Source: Archangium violaceum Cb vi76
GTDB taxonomy: Bacteria > Myxococcota > Myxococcia > Myxococcales > Myxococcaceae
DNA: 64,000 nucleotides
Reading direction: 5' to 3'
NCBI RefSeq assembly: GCF_000733295.1
Contig: NZ_JPMI01000277.1
Location: 62,001 to 126,000 of the forward strand
Made by a program: the position numbers and the translations under genes. The notes beneath the pieces are model-generated. The model ran no database searches and was not told the origin of the DNA. It worked only from the letters and a program-made list of their open reading frames with translations. Each line of letters begins with the position of its first letter. Position 1 is the first letter of the stretch. Below are positions 8,329 to 16,708 of the stretch, piece by piece.

Positions 8329-9150
8329 ATGTCCGCAAGGTTGCTGCTTTGTGCCGCGTTGGTGGCGTTCGCTCATACGAGCGCACAGGCCGGAGAGCCC
8401 GCGTATCCCGGTGAAACGGAGTTCACGTTCCAAGGAGAGCACTGGCCCTACCAGCCTCCGCTGACCACGCTCTGCCCGGCCAACGGTCCGTGTGTCACGA
8501 GCATCATGCATGCTTTCGAGCGTAGCGCCGTGTCAACGCAGTACCAGTTGCATCGGAACGGCGGCGTGGTCCGCGGCAGCATCCATGCGCAAGACCCTCT
8601 TGGAACGGCGCGATTCCACGTGATGGAGTTCGAGTTGCACACGAACGACTTCTTCACGAGGAATCCGGCCGCGCACATCACCATCGCGCCCAGGACGTTC
8701 CTGCCCTATGAATTGCCGGACGGGTCTTCCTACAACAACTATCCGTACTTCAATGATTGGGACGACACACCGGGCCTCAAGCGCCCGGCGGCCTATGGCA
8801 CGGGGCTCATCATCGGCAGTGTGCCCTGCGCCCAGAACACCGCGGTTCCGAGCGGCTATCTCCCGGGGCCCTCTACGCCATCAAGGTGGCGGTCAAGCAA
8901 GACCTCTGTGGCCCCACGGGCACGCAGCAGTGCCGGTGGGTCGGCTACAGCATCACCAAGGTTTCTCCCGCCTGGGGGGTGCCCACGCCCGTGATCGGCG
9001 GCGGTGAGGACGTGTTCCGCGACAACTCGGCGCCGACCGGCGGTGCCGTCTGGGGTCCCTCGTCGCCGCGCGGCTGGAGCGCACTGCGCTACGTCGACCG
9101 GTCCGACTGGATTCTCTCCCACATCTTCACGACCCCCAGGTCAGCGGCGG
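8329..9150 (+). pseudogene. secreted protein gene with frameshift
   Basis: Starts at ATG 8329 behind AGGAG, with a clear signal peptide (LLLCAALVAFAHTSAQA). The frame is protein-like through VPCAQNTAVPSGYLPG and then degenerates at about 8865-8871. In the -1 frame the protein resumes at once (ALYAIKVAVKQDLCG, then QCRWVGYSITKVS and WGPSSPRGWSALRY) until about 9135, where it again loses sense. One G appears to be missing from a run of Gs and Cs (CCCGGGGCCC). Four Cys in the first part and two in the second suggest a disulfide-stabilised extracellular protein. The 3' end also looks broken, abutting a fragment on the other strand, so real decay is more likely than a single sequencing error. Function unknown. 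Confidence 0.65.
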
Positions 9151-9189
9151 AGCGCCGCGGGTGTCCAGGAAGGCTTCAGCGGACCCGGT

Positions 9190-9315
9190 CTACTTCTTCA
9201 TCCACGCCGCGAAGCGCTGGTCGAGGAGCGGCGCCGCCTTGTCGACGGCGTCCCAGGTGTCATCATCGAGCTTCGGCTCGTGAGGCAGTAAAGACCCGAG
9301 ACCAACCGGTTTCAT
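9190..9315 (-). CDS. 41-codon ORF, likely a gene tail or small protein
   Basis: On the minus strand, ATG 9315 to TAG 9190 encodes a 41-residue peptide with an amphipathic acidic C-terminal helix (DDDTWDAVDKAAPLLDQRF, ending AAWMKK). The composition is convincingly protein-like, whereas the plus strand here is nonsense. No ribosome site is seen before the ATG, so it may be the C-terminus of a lost larger protein. Sits at the broken 3' end of the frameshifted secreted gene. Confidence 0.35.
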   Translation of the reverse strand: MKPVGLGSLLPHEPKLDDDTWDAVDKAAPLLDQRFAAWMKK

Positions 9316-9354
9316 TGCGCGACGTCATCGCTTTGACGTAGTTCCCCCGGCCTC

Positions 9355-11202
9355 ATGAGTGCACCCCTGCTCCCGACGATCCCCCATCGCCCTCAGTTGC
9401 GGATCCTTGGCCTCGAGGGGGCGGTTCTCAAGTTCTGGTCATACGAGCAACGCGGCGCGAGCCTCGACCTGCATCACGGGGTGGTGGGCACGGCGGGCAA
9501 GCGCGAGTCCAAGGCCTTTCCCTCGGAGGAGGCAGCGGCGACCTTCGCCCGGAAGACTGTCGCGGCCAGGGTGGACAAGGGCTATTACTCCAGCGAGCTC
9601 ACCTTCGAGACCTTCACCTGGTCGCAGGTGAAGGACGAGGTGAAGGTCCCCAGCAACTCCGAGGGCGAGAGCGATCGCGTCCTGGTGCTCACCGGGGATG
9701 TCGTCATGCCCCACAATCTGTGGCTCGACTACCGCAGCGGCATCCTCGCCCTGGCCAACGAGAACGAGCCTCCCTTCGCCGGGCTCATCGTCCGTGGCAA
9801 CCTGACCATCGAGGGCTGCCTCCTCAATTTCGAGGACGACTTCGGGCCATTCCTGCAGGTCCATGGCGATCTCATCGCGCGGGGAATCGCGGTTGGCGGC
9901 GCACGGATCCGGGTCAACGGGAACGTCACGACTGGGGACATGGTCGGCGTCTACAACCACGGCAGCTTCGTGGCCGGCGGCAACCTCGTGGCCCGCACCA
10001 TCGCCGCCGAGCACTCCATCACGGCGGAGGGCCGGCTCGACGCGCACCGGTACCTCGGATGGGGCGCGAAGGTCTTCGCCGTCTCGGGCGGCGCCGAGGA
10101 CAGGCAAGACCCCTACGAGGCGAAGGGCGTATTCGTTCCGGCGGTGGTGAAGGACGATCATGTCGATCTCGGCAAGGCTCGAGAACTCCTGGCGGCCGGC
10201 AAGCCCATCTCCCAACCCGAGTTCATCAGCGTCCGGAGCGCATTCCGGAAGCTCATCGCCAAGAAGCTCGAGGACCCCGACAAGGTGAAGAGCCTGTCGC
10301 TGGCAGGTAAGGCCCTCACGTCATTGCCGGAAGAGCTCTTCCTCTTCCGGCGCCTCGAGAAGCTCGACCTCACGCGCAACAAGCTCCGGACATTGCCCGA
10401 GGAACTCGGACTCCTCACGGAGCTTCGCGAGCTCCGTCTCCAAGGTAATGGCCTGCAGACGCTGCCCGAGTCCATCGGCGAGCTGACGAAGCTCCGCTAC
10501 CTGGACCTCGAGGCCAACTGCGTCTGGCGTCTCCCGGAGTCCCTCGCCCGGTGCGTCGAGCTGCGCACGGTGGAGCTCACCAACAACCCGTACTCCTATG
10601 TCCGGGCCTCCTTCGGCGGCTGGCAGAAGGTCGAGTTGATGTGGGACTTCCCCGAGGTGCTCACGCGTCTGCCGAAGCTCGAGGAGCTGACCTTCCGTGG
10701 GACGTTACTGCGCACGCTGCCGGCGCGGCGCTTCGACAGCACCTCGCTGCGAAAACTCACCGTCCAGCGCTCCCTCGTGACGCAGGTCGACCCGGAGCTC
10801 CACACGCAGATGAGCGTGGCCGTGGAGGACAGCGCTCAGTGGGCTGTCGACCACATCGGCTTCTGGTTCAGTACCGACGAGATTCATCTCGAGGACTTCT
10901 ACGACTTCAAGGCGCGGCGCTACGATTTCACGGAGGTCATCGCGCTCCTGGGACTGCTCCTCCGCATCAACATCCCCACGGCGGCGCCGTACGATGAGGC
11001 GCTGACGAAGTTCGAGAAGCAGAGCGAGCAACTCGCCAGGCGTCTCAACAGGGACAATCCGAACAGCCATCATGCGAGCGCACTCTTTGGCGCGCTGCAC
11101 GCCGCGCTGGACACGCTGGGCGAGCCCCATCCCGGCAACGCGCTCATCGCCGGCCTGCGGACGATCTTCTCGGCCCATGCCTCCGTTGCTCGAGGCGGAT
11201 GA
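9355..11202 (+). CDS. WGR / beta-helix / leucine-rich-repeat protein
   Basis: A 615-residue soluble protein with three recognisable parts. Residues about 19-78 are a WGR domain (FWSYEQRGASLDLHHGVVG, KAFPSEEAAATFARK), a small fold that binds nucleic acid or partner proteins in PARPs and bacterial regulators. Residues about 107-235 hold short beta-turn repeats (GLIVRGNLTIEG, LQVHGDLIARGI, IRVNGNVTTGD, FVAGGNLVART) that look like a bactofilin-like or related left-handed helix. Residues about 309-485 are leucine-rich repeats (LSLAGKALTSLPEEL, KLDLTRNKLRTLPEEL, LRLQGNGLQTLPESI). The last 130 residues are helical and unassigned. No signal peptide. Likely a cytoplasmic scaffold or interaction protein; role unknown. 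Confidence 0.85.
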   Translation: MSAPLLPTIPHRPQLRILGLEGAVLKFWSYEQRGASLDLHHGVVGTAGKRESKAFPSEEAAATFARKTVAARVDKGYYSSELTFETFTWSQVKDEVKVPSNSEGESDRVLVLTGDVVMPHNLWLDYRSGILALANENEPPFAGLIVRGNLTIEGCLLNFEDDFGPFLQVHGDLIARGIAVGGARIRVNGNVTTGDMVGVYNHGSFVAGGNLVARTIAAEHSITAEGRLDAHRYLGWGAKVFAVSGGAEDRQDPYEAKGVFVPAVVKDDHVDLGKARELLAAGKPISQPEFISVRSAFRKLIAKKLEDPDKVKSLSLAGKALTSLPEELFLFRRLEKLDLTRNKLRTLPEELGLLTELRELRLQGNGLQTLPESIGELTKLRYLDLEANCVWRLPESLARCVELRTVELTNNPYSYVRASFGGWQKVELMWDFPEVLTRLPKLEELTFRGTLLRTLPARRFDSTSLRKLTVQRSLVTQVDPELHTQMSVAVEDSAQWAVDHIGFWFSTDEIHLEDFYDFKARRYDFTEVIALLGLLLRINIPTAAPYDEALTKFEKQSEQLARRLNRDNPNSHHASALFGALHAALDTLGEPHPGNALIAGLRTIFSAHASVARGG

Positions 11203-11234
11203 ACATAGGGCCGTACGCCCCAGGAACCACGACG

Positions 11235-11621
11235 TCACTCCCGCAGGAACCCGACGGCGGCCCTGGTGAACGCACGAACCTTCTCCTCGGAGCCCTGAGC
11301 GACGAGCACCAGGCTCAGGGTGAAGGGGTCTTTCATGTCGATACGCAGGCTGTGCTCGACACCGAGCCTGCTCGCGAACTGATCGAAGGCGAGACGCATG
11401 GGATCCGTCCTCGCGGCGACCACTTGAGGCGTGGGATCGTTCGGGATCGTGAAGGAAAGACTGGCGCGTAGCTCACCACTCGAACCTTCGACGGGCGACT
11501 CGGTGAGCGACGCATTCGAGAGGGATTCGAGCGACAACGGCTCCGTCGCGCTCTTCGAGAGCGCCTTCTCCAGGGTGTGATTCGCGAGGCCGCGGATACG
11601 GTTGGGATCGATTTGACCCAT
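11235..11621 (-). CDS. hypothetical protein
   Basis: A 128-residue acidic soluble protein without signal or membrane segment. The first 60 residues are Ser/Leu/Glu rich; the rest (ELRASLSFTIPNDPTPQVV, then RIDMKDPFTLSLVLVA) looks like a beta-rich domain ending in a helix. AGGAGG is present upstream of ATG 11621 but about 14 bases away. It diverges from the VOC gene at 11712. Family not recognised. Confidence 0.7.
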   Translation of the reverse strand: MGQIDPNRIRGLANHTLEKALSKSATEPLSLESLSNASLTESPVEGSSGELRASLSFTIPNDPTPQVVAARTDPMRLAFDQFASRLGVEHSLRIDMKDPFTLSLVLVAQGSEEKVRAFTRAAVGFLRE

Positions 11622-11711
11622 GATTTCGAACGTTCCTCCTGACGGGTTCCTGCCTCAGCTTGCCTCGAAATCCGCCACGTGAACATCCTCTGGCCCCTGG
11701 AGGACCCACCC

Positions 11712-12092
11712 ATGAGCGTCCGTTTCAATCACACGATCGTCGCCGCGAAGGACAAGGCGCGTTCCGCGAATTTTCTCGCCGAGCTCCTCGGGCTCCCCGA
11801 GCCGAAACCCCTCGGGCACTTCCTGGTGGTCAAGCTGTCGGATGGGGCGACGATCGACTACATCGAAACCAAGGACGACTTCGTCGGTCAGCACTACGCC
11901 TTCCTCGTTTCGGAGGACGTGTTCGACTCCCTGATCGACAAGATCCGCTCCCGCGGAATCGAACACTGGGCCGACCCGCGCGGCCATCGCCGCAATGAGA
12001 TCAACACCAACGACGGGGGCCGCGGGGTCTACTTCCAGGATCCCTCGGGCCACTACATGGAGGCCCTCACCGTCCCGTACGGCGGTTGGTGA
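11712..12092 (+). CDS. VOC family protein (glyoxalase fold)
   Basis: A 126-residue single-domain VOC protein. It opens with RFNHTIVAAKDKARSANFLAELLGL and closes with GGRGVYFQDPSGHYMEALTVPYG, the canonical paired beta-alpha-beta elements with ligand residues His8 and Glu near the end. A dimer with a metal site is usual in the family; typical roles are dioxygenase, isomerase or resistance protein, and nothing here picks one. GGAGG lies seven bases before ATG 11712, fixing the start. Followed after 48 bases by an unrelated-looking unknown gene on the same strand. Confidence 0.85.
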   Translation: MSVRFNHTIVAAKDKARSANFLAELLGLPEPKPLGHFLVVKLSDGATIDYIETKDDFVGQHYAFLVSEDVFDSLIDKIRSRGIEHWADPRGHRRNEINTNDGGRGVYFQDPSGHYMEALTVPYGGW

Positions 12093-12140
12093 CGGTTCCT
12101 CGCGTGTCAGGTTCCCAGGCCTCCCCTCGTCCCGGGCCCC

Positions 12141-13145
12141 ATGAAAGCTGAACATCTCGTCATTTCCACGGCTCCCTCTACTCCCGAGTCCCTCTGCTGG
12201 AGCGGTGACGCGCTCATGGATTGGGTCTCCGGCGGCATCCGCTACGGGTTGGACGGAAGCGTCGCCGATCCGTCCATCCGGTACGGCTACCGCTTCGACG
12301 CCGCGGTGTCGTCCCAGGACGGCCGGTACGCCGCCGTCCACGAGAAGCTCGGGACCAAGGCCATCCTGTTGCGCGACGGGAAGCAGGTGCGTGAGCTCAA
12401 CCGCAGCTACTACCACGCGGATGCCTACGAATATCCCATCGCCCTCCATACCCTGCCGAACGGCCGCACGCTCCTGGCCCACTGTCCCGACGAGTATTGC
12501 CGTCTGGAGATAGAGGACGCCGAGACCGGAGAGCGGCTCACCCGGCGGGGCGGCGACTCCCCCGACATCTTCCACTCCCGGCTCCAGTTCAGCCGTGATG
12601 GGCGCTACCTGCTCAGCGCGGGATGGATCTGGCATCCCGTGGATACGGCCTGTGCATTCGACGTGAACCGGGCGCTCGAGCAGCCCGAGTCGTTGGACCG
12701 GCCTCAGGACCTCGAGCTGGGCGAGTCGTTCCTCGAAATCCACACGGCGGCGCTCGGAGCGCGGGACACGCTCGTCATCTGGTGTTCCGGCGTGGACTGG
12801 GATGCGGTGCTGCCCTCGCAGGAGGATCGGCCGGAGGACGCCGGAGGCCTCGGGGTGTACTCACTCACCGATCGGCGCTTCCTGTCCATGGTGCCCCTGA
12901 CGGAGCCCGTGGGGGCCCTCATGGTGATGGAGAACCACGCGGTGGGATTCTTCGAGCACCCCAAGCTCATCGAGCTCTCCACCGGCCGTGTCGTGGAGCG
13001 CTGGCCCGGGCTCGCCACGGGGACGCAGGGCAGCAGCATCATCCGCCACCTCCCGCCACAGCCGCCGCTCGCACTGGACCCCGCCGGGTGCCGCTTCGCC
13101 GTGGGGACGGACAAGGGCATCGAGGTGGTCCGCTTCCGCCCGTAG
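12141..13145 (+). CDS. hypothetical protein with beta-propeller-like repeats
   Basis: A 334-residue protein with no signal peptide or membrane helix. Segments such as FDAAVSSQDGRYAAVHEKLG, LQFSRDGRYLLSAGWIWHP and PLALDPAGCRFAVGTDKG recur at roughly blade spacing and match the S-xDGRY-L/A-xSG strand pattern of WD40/beta-propeller folds. The remainder is acidic and proline-containing. A propeller scaffold or sensor is plausible, but no enzymatic motif is seen. Standalone; the region after it is a C-rich tract. Confidence 0.75.
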   Translation: MKAEHLVISTAPSTPESLCWSGDALMDWVSGGIRYGLDGSVADPSIRYGYRFDAAVSSQDGRYAAVHEKLGTKAILLRDGKQVRELNRSYYHADAYEYPIALHTLPNGRTLLAHCPDEYCRLEIEDAETGERLTRRGGDSPDIFHSRLQFSRDGRYLLSAGWIWHPVDTACAFDVNRALEQPESLDRPQDLELGESFLEIHTAALGARDTLVIWCSGVDWDAVLPSQEDRPEDAGGLGVYSLTDRRFLSMVPLTEPVGALMVMENHAVGFFEHPKLIELSTGRVVERWPGLATGTQGSSIIRHLPPQPPLALDPAGCRFAVGTDKGIEVVRFRP

Positions 13146-13189
13146 CGAAGTGGAAAAAGAACCGGGGAGGAGCCGCCCCCACGGCAGCC

Positions 13190-13422
13190 CCTCCCCAAAG
13201 ACTTCCCAACCCCCGTACTGCCCGTCCTGTCTCAGCCCACCCAACCCCAACCCGCCCAACCCCGACCGTCCCGCCCGTCCTACCCCACCGTCCCGCCCAA
13301 CCCCACCGTCCCGCCCGTCCTACCCCAACCACCCCACCGACCCGCCCAACCCCGACCGACCCGCCCGTCCTACCCCGACCACCCCACCGACCCCGACCAC
13401 CCCAACCGCCCTGCCCCGCTGA
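13190..13422. repeat. C-rich, nearly G-less degenerate tandem repeat
   Basis: About 230 bases made of variants of CCCGCCCAACCCC, CCCACCGTCCCGCC and CGACCACCCCACCGA. The plus strand is almost pure C with interspersed A/T/G, so the minus strand is G-rich with many GGG and GGGG runs. One frame would read as Thr-Pro-rich peptide, but no gene start feeds it. It lies between the propeller-like gene and the convergent histidine kinase. The flanking bases up to 13540 show nothing else. Confidence 0.85.
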
Positions 13423-13540
13423 CTTCTCGTGCAGGAGCTAGAGCATCCCGCGTGCCAGCAGGACCTCCGGAGCAGGTGCGTGTCATTTCAAGGGCTTATC
13501 TCGTGGCCGTGGGCACCACCGGCCCCGAAGCCGGTAAGAC

Positions 13541-15841
13541 TTACGCGGCCTCCACCGCCAGGACGTACGGCAGCTCCAGGGTGAAGGTCGCTCCCTTGCC
13601 CGGTCCATCGCTGTGCACGGTCAGCGAGCCTCCCATCTCCTGGGCCGCCAGCGCGCTGGAGTGCAGACCGAAGCCATGCCCCTCATCCCGCGTGGTGAAG
13701 CCGTATTGGAAGATCCGGTTGAGCATCTCCGGCGCGATGCCCATGCCGTTGTCGTGGATGGCGATGCGGACCTGCTCGTTGGCGGTGCGCTCCAACGTGA
13801 CCGTCACGATCCGCTCCCCCGCGGGCACCGCGTCCATGGCGTACTTGGCGTTGCTGACCAGGTTGACCAGGATCATCAACGCCTTGTGCTTGTCGGCCAG
13901 CACCGGTGGGAGCTCTGCCAGGTGCCGCTGCACCTTCACCTGATGGCGCAGGAGCCCGGCCTCGTTGATGCGCAGCGCGTCCTCCACCAACCCCGCCAGT
14001 TGGACCGGCTCCTGGATCCGCGGGGTGCGGGCGTAGTTCTGCTGCACCTTGACGATGTCGCCCACGTGCTCGGTGTACCGGCCCACGTCGTCGAGCAGCG
14101 TGGTGATCCGCTGGCGCTCCTCGAGCAGGTTCGCCCCCAGCCGGCTCAGGAAGGGCAGCACGTTCTTCCCGCGCTCGTCCTGGGTGAGGAAGGTCGAGAG
14201 CTCCGTCCGGCGCTCCTCGAGCAGCTCCGCCACCCGGCCCACCTGCTCCAGCCGCATGCCGCCCATCCGCTCCCTGGCCAGCTGGGCCGAGGTGTAGACG
14301 CTGTTGAGCACGTTGCCCACGTTGTGCAGCACGTTGGTGGCGATCTCCGCCATGCCCGCGCGCCGGGCCGTCTGCACCAGCTCCAGGTGGACTTCCTTGA
14401 GCTCGCGGGTGCGCTCCTCCACCCGGAGCTCCAGCCCTTCGTTGGCCTCGCGCAGGGCTTCCTCGCGCCGCTGGACCTCGCCGGCCATCAATTGGAAGGC
14501 CCGCGCCAACTGCCCCAGCTCGTCACCACGTGAGGTGTCCAGCCCCACCTGGAAGTCACCGGCCGCCACCTTGTCGGTGGCCTCGGTGAAGGCCACCAAC
14601 GGGCGGGTGATCTGCCGCTGGAGCACCCAATACATGATGGCCAGCTCCAACAGCAGGGACACCACGCCGAGCAGCAGCACGATCCGCGCGGCCTGGAAGG
14701 CGGGCCGGGACACCACGTGCCCGGGCAACACCGTGGCGAAGTTCCAGCCAGGTCCCCGCAACCGCGTCACGGCGACGTACTCGCCGGTCTCCGGCAGCTC
14801 CAGCACGGTCTGGCCGGGCTCGCGGGCCCTCGCCCACTCGAAGAGGTCGCGCAGCCGGGCCTCCTCCTCCTGGGAGCCCAGATGACTGGCCTCGGCGCCG
14901 GGCTGTCCGGCGGTGCTCAGGATGTTGTAGGCCGTCCCGGAGCCATTCTGCTTCAGCGAGGGATGAGCGATGAGCTGGCCATCGTCGCGGAAGAGGATGT
15001 TGTAGGCACCGGGCAGGTGTTCGTTGCGGGTGCGGGCCATCAGCTCGTTGAGGAAGACGGAGTGGCCGATGGTCGCGATATGGCGGCCGTCGAGGTCCAC
15101 CGGCGTGGAGACCGCGGCCAACCACGTCCGGGAGAGCACTTCCTGGAAAACACCGGTCCAGGCCGTCTGCCTCCGGGGGTTGTGCTCGGGCCGGCTGATG
15201 GTGAAGTACTCCGCGGCGGTGGCCGGGTAGCTGGCATCGAGGTCCCGGGTCCACCTGGGGAGATCCGGCGCGTAGCCCATGATCACCCCCTCCGGCAGGA
15301 TCATGAAGGTCGTCACGAAGCGGACATGGAGGGCGGGCGAGTACCAGCGCAGCACGTCGTACGCGGCCAGCAGCCGGGTACGGAAGGCGGTATCGAGCAC
15401 CACCTGTGGTGGAATGAAGACCTGCACCATCCGCGTGCCGTCGAAACCCTCGGGACGGTTGCGGACCGAGCCGTCTGGCATCCGTACGAACAGTTCGTCG
15501 AACCGGGCGCTCGGATCCTCGTGGGACAGGTCCCGGATGCGCTCCACCAGGGCCTTCGAGAGGAAGGCATGGTTGTCCTGCGCCAGCAGGAAGATGGACT
15601 CCTCGCGCTGGCCGCGCTCCGAGACATGCTGCTCCAACTGCACGAGGGCCTCGGCGCGCAGGGTGTGGAGCATGTGGAAGTAGCTGAAGAGCGTGCTCAG
15701 CAGGATGACGGCCGCGATACGCGCACCCATCTTGATGAGCGTCGAACGGGCCAGGGAAGCTCGAGGTGTCGAGAAGGGCGGCATGGGGACGGGCAACCGT
15801 AAGGCATGCCCCAGGTGGAGTGGAGTCCCCTGAAGGCCCAT
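13541..15841 (-). CDS. transmembrane sensor histidine kinase (Cache-like, HAMP, HNVGN type)
   Basis: A 766-residue kinase. An N-terminal membrane helix lies around 38-58 (MGARIAAVILLSTLFSYF). A long periplasmic region to about 385 has Cache-like features (FTISRPEHNPRRQTAWTGVF, HIATIGHSVFLNELM). A second helix (AARIVLLLGVVSLLLEL) is followed by HAMP (RQITRPLVAFTEATDKVAAGD), a coiled coil, and H-box LHNVGNVLNSV, a divergent H-box found in a subclass of deltaproteobacterial kinases. The HATPase has DNGMGI and DEGHGFGLH. ATG 15841 has GGAG five bases upstream. Probably senses an extracytoplasmic small molecule; no response regulator is adjacent, so it is an orphan kinase. Confidence 0.9.
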   Translation of the reverse strand: MGLQGTPLHLGHALRLPVPMPPFSTPRASLARSTLIKMGARIAAVILLSTLFSYFHMLHTLRAEALVQLEQHVSERGQREESIFLLAQDNHAFLSKALVERIRDLSHEDPSARFDELFVRMPDGSVRNRPEGFDGTRMVQVFIPPQVVLDTAFRTRLLAAYDVLRWYSPALHVRFVTTFMILPEGVIMGYAPDLPRWTRDLDASYPATAAEYFTISRPEHNPRRQTAWTGVFQEVLSRTWLAAVSTPVDLDGRHIATIGHSVFLNELMARTRNEHLPGAYNILFRDDGQLIAHPSLKQNGSGTAYNILSTAGQPGAEASHLGSQEEEARLRDLFEWARAREPGQTVLELPETGEYVAVTRLRGPGWNFATVLPGHVVSRPAFQAARIVLLLGVVSLLLELAIMYWVLQRQITRPLVAFTEATDKVAAGDFQVGLDTSRGDELGQLARAFQLMAGEVQRREEALREANEGLELRVEERTRELKEVHLELVQTARRAGMAEIATNVLHNVGNVLNSVYTSAQLARERMGGMRLEQVGRVAELLEERRTELSTFLTQDERGKNVLPFLSRLGANLLEERQRITTLLDDVGRYTEHVGDIVKVQQNYARTPRIQEPVQLAGLVEDALRINEAGLLRHQVKVQRHLAELPPVLADKHKALMILVNLVSNAKYAMDAVPAGERIVTVTLERTANEQVRIAIHDNGMGIAPEMLNRIFQYGFTTRDEGHGFGLHSSALAAQEMGGSLTVHSDGPGKGATFTLELPYVLAVEAA

Positions 15842-15917
15842 GGGTGCTCCAAATATTCCCTCCCCGCGCGAGGAGCACTCCTCGTATCCAAAGGAGCGAT
15901 CCGCTCCTCGTCCCCTC

Positions 15918-16535
15918 CTAGGGCTTGCGCGCGGCGCGTTGGATCTTCACTGGAGGAGTGAGCTTCTGCCCTTCCGCCGGCGCCCGCTGGATGGCCCGGA
16001 CCACGTCCATGCCCTTCACCACCCGGCCGAAAGCGGCGAAGCCCTGGCCATCCGGGTTGCGCTTGCCGCCGAAATCCAACTCGGGCTGGTCGCCGATGCA
16101 GACGAAGAAGTCCGACACCGCGGTGTCCGGCGTGTCGCGCGCCATGGAGAGCGTGCCGTCCTTGTGTTTCAGCCCCGTCACGCTCGTGCGCTCCAGCGCG
16201 ATCGGCGGGCGCTGCTCGGACTCACGGGCGGGGTTGATGCCGCCCTGGATGACCTCGATCTTCACCTTGTTGTTCGGCTGGTTGTCGGGCTTCACCGTGC
16301 GGTGGAAGAGCCCGCCGTCGAAGAAGCCCCCGTCCACGTAGAAGAGGAAGTTGCGCACCGTCTGGGGCGCATGGGCCTCGTCGAGCTCCAGCTCGATCTC
16401 ACCCTTCTCCGTCTGGAGCACCACGCGCACCAGTCTGGCCGGTTCCGGTTTCGCCGCCTTCTTCGGTGGCGCGGCGTGGACGGCGGGCGCGAGGGCGAGC
16501 AACACGGCGAGACAGGCGGAGGGCAACAGGTTCAT
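15918..16535 (-). CDS. exported cyclophilin-type peptidyl-prolyl isomerase
   Basis: A 205-residue protein with an N-terminal signal peptide (LLPSACLAVLLALAPAVHA) and a cyclophilin domain: VVLQTEKGEIELELDEAHAPQTVRNF, GGLFHRTVKPD, IEVIQGGINP, GTLSMARD and GQGFAAFGRVVKGMDVV. The catalytic Arg (FHRT) and the MA-R segment are kept; the Gln is retained in VIQGG. It should catalyse proline cis-trans isomerisation during folding of envelope proteins in the periplasm. GGAG lies six bases before ATG 16535. Lies downstream of nothing obvious; the histidine kinase is its downstream neighbour on the same strand. Confidence 0.92.
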   Translation of the reverse strand: MNLLPSACLAVLLALAPAVHAAPPKKAAKPEPARLVRVVLQTEKGEIELELDEAHAPQTVRNFLFYVDGGFFDGGLFHRTVKPDNQPNNKVKIEVIQGGINPARESEQRPPIALERTSVTGLKHKDGTLSMARDTPDTAVSDFFVCIGDQPELDFGGKRNPDGQGFAAFGRVVKGMDVVRAIQRAPAEGQKLTPPVKIQRAARKP

Positions 16536-16627
16536 GGGCGGCTCCAGGGCACCGTCAATGTTTCGCAACAATCCGTTCATCTTCCCAACACGTGCGGGAA
16601 GCACCTTGGGGGAAAAGGAGATATCGC

Positions 16628-16708
16628 ATGTCCTGGAAGATGATGCCGCTGTGGAGGTGTCTGGCCCTTCCCGCCGCCGCGTTCGCCCAGTCCGCCCTCA
16701 GGCCCTAA
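16628..16708 (+). CDS. 26-residue signal-peptide-like ORF
   Basis: ATG 16628 follows AGGAG at seven bases, an ideal ribosome site, and encodes a basic start, hydrophobic core and FAQSA cleavage-like end, then stops at TAA 16708. It overlaps by four bases the 3' end of the converging carboxypeptidase-regulatory-like gene. Either a tiny secreted peptide or the surviving 5' end of a truncated exported-protein gene. Confidence 0.35.
   Translation: MSWKMMPLWRCLALPAAAFAQSALRP

Noticed and set aside
13190-13422. C-rich tract as a CRISPR array or coding Thr-Pro repeat
   Set aside because: Units are irregular and overlapping with no spacers, and no start codon or ribosome site leads into the Thr-Pro frame.
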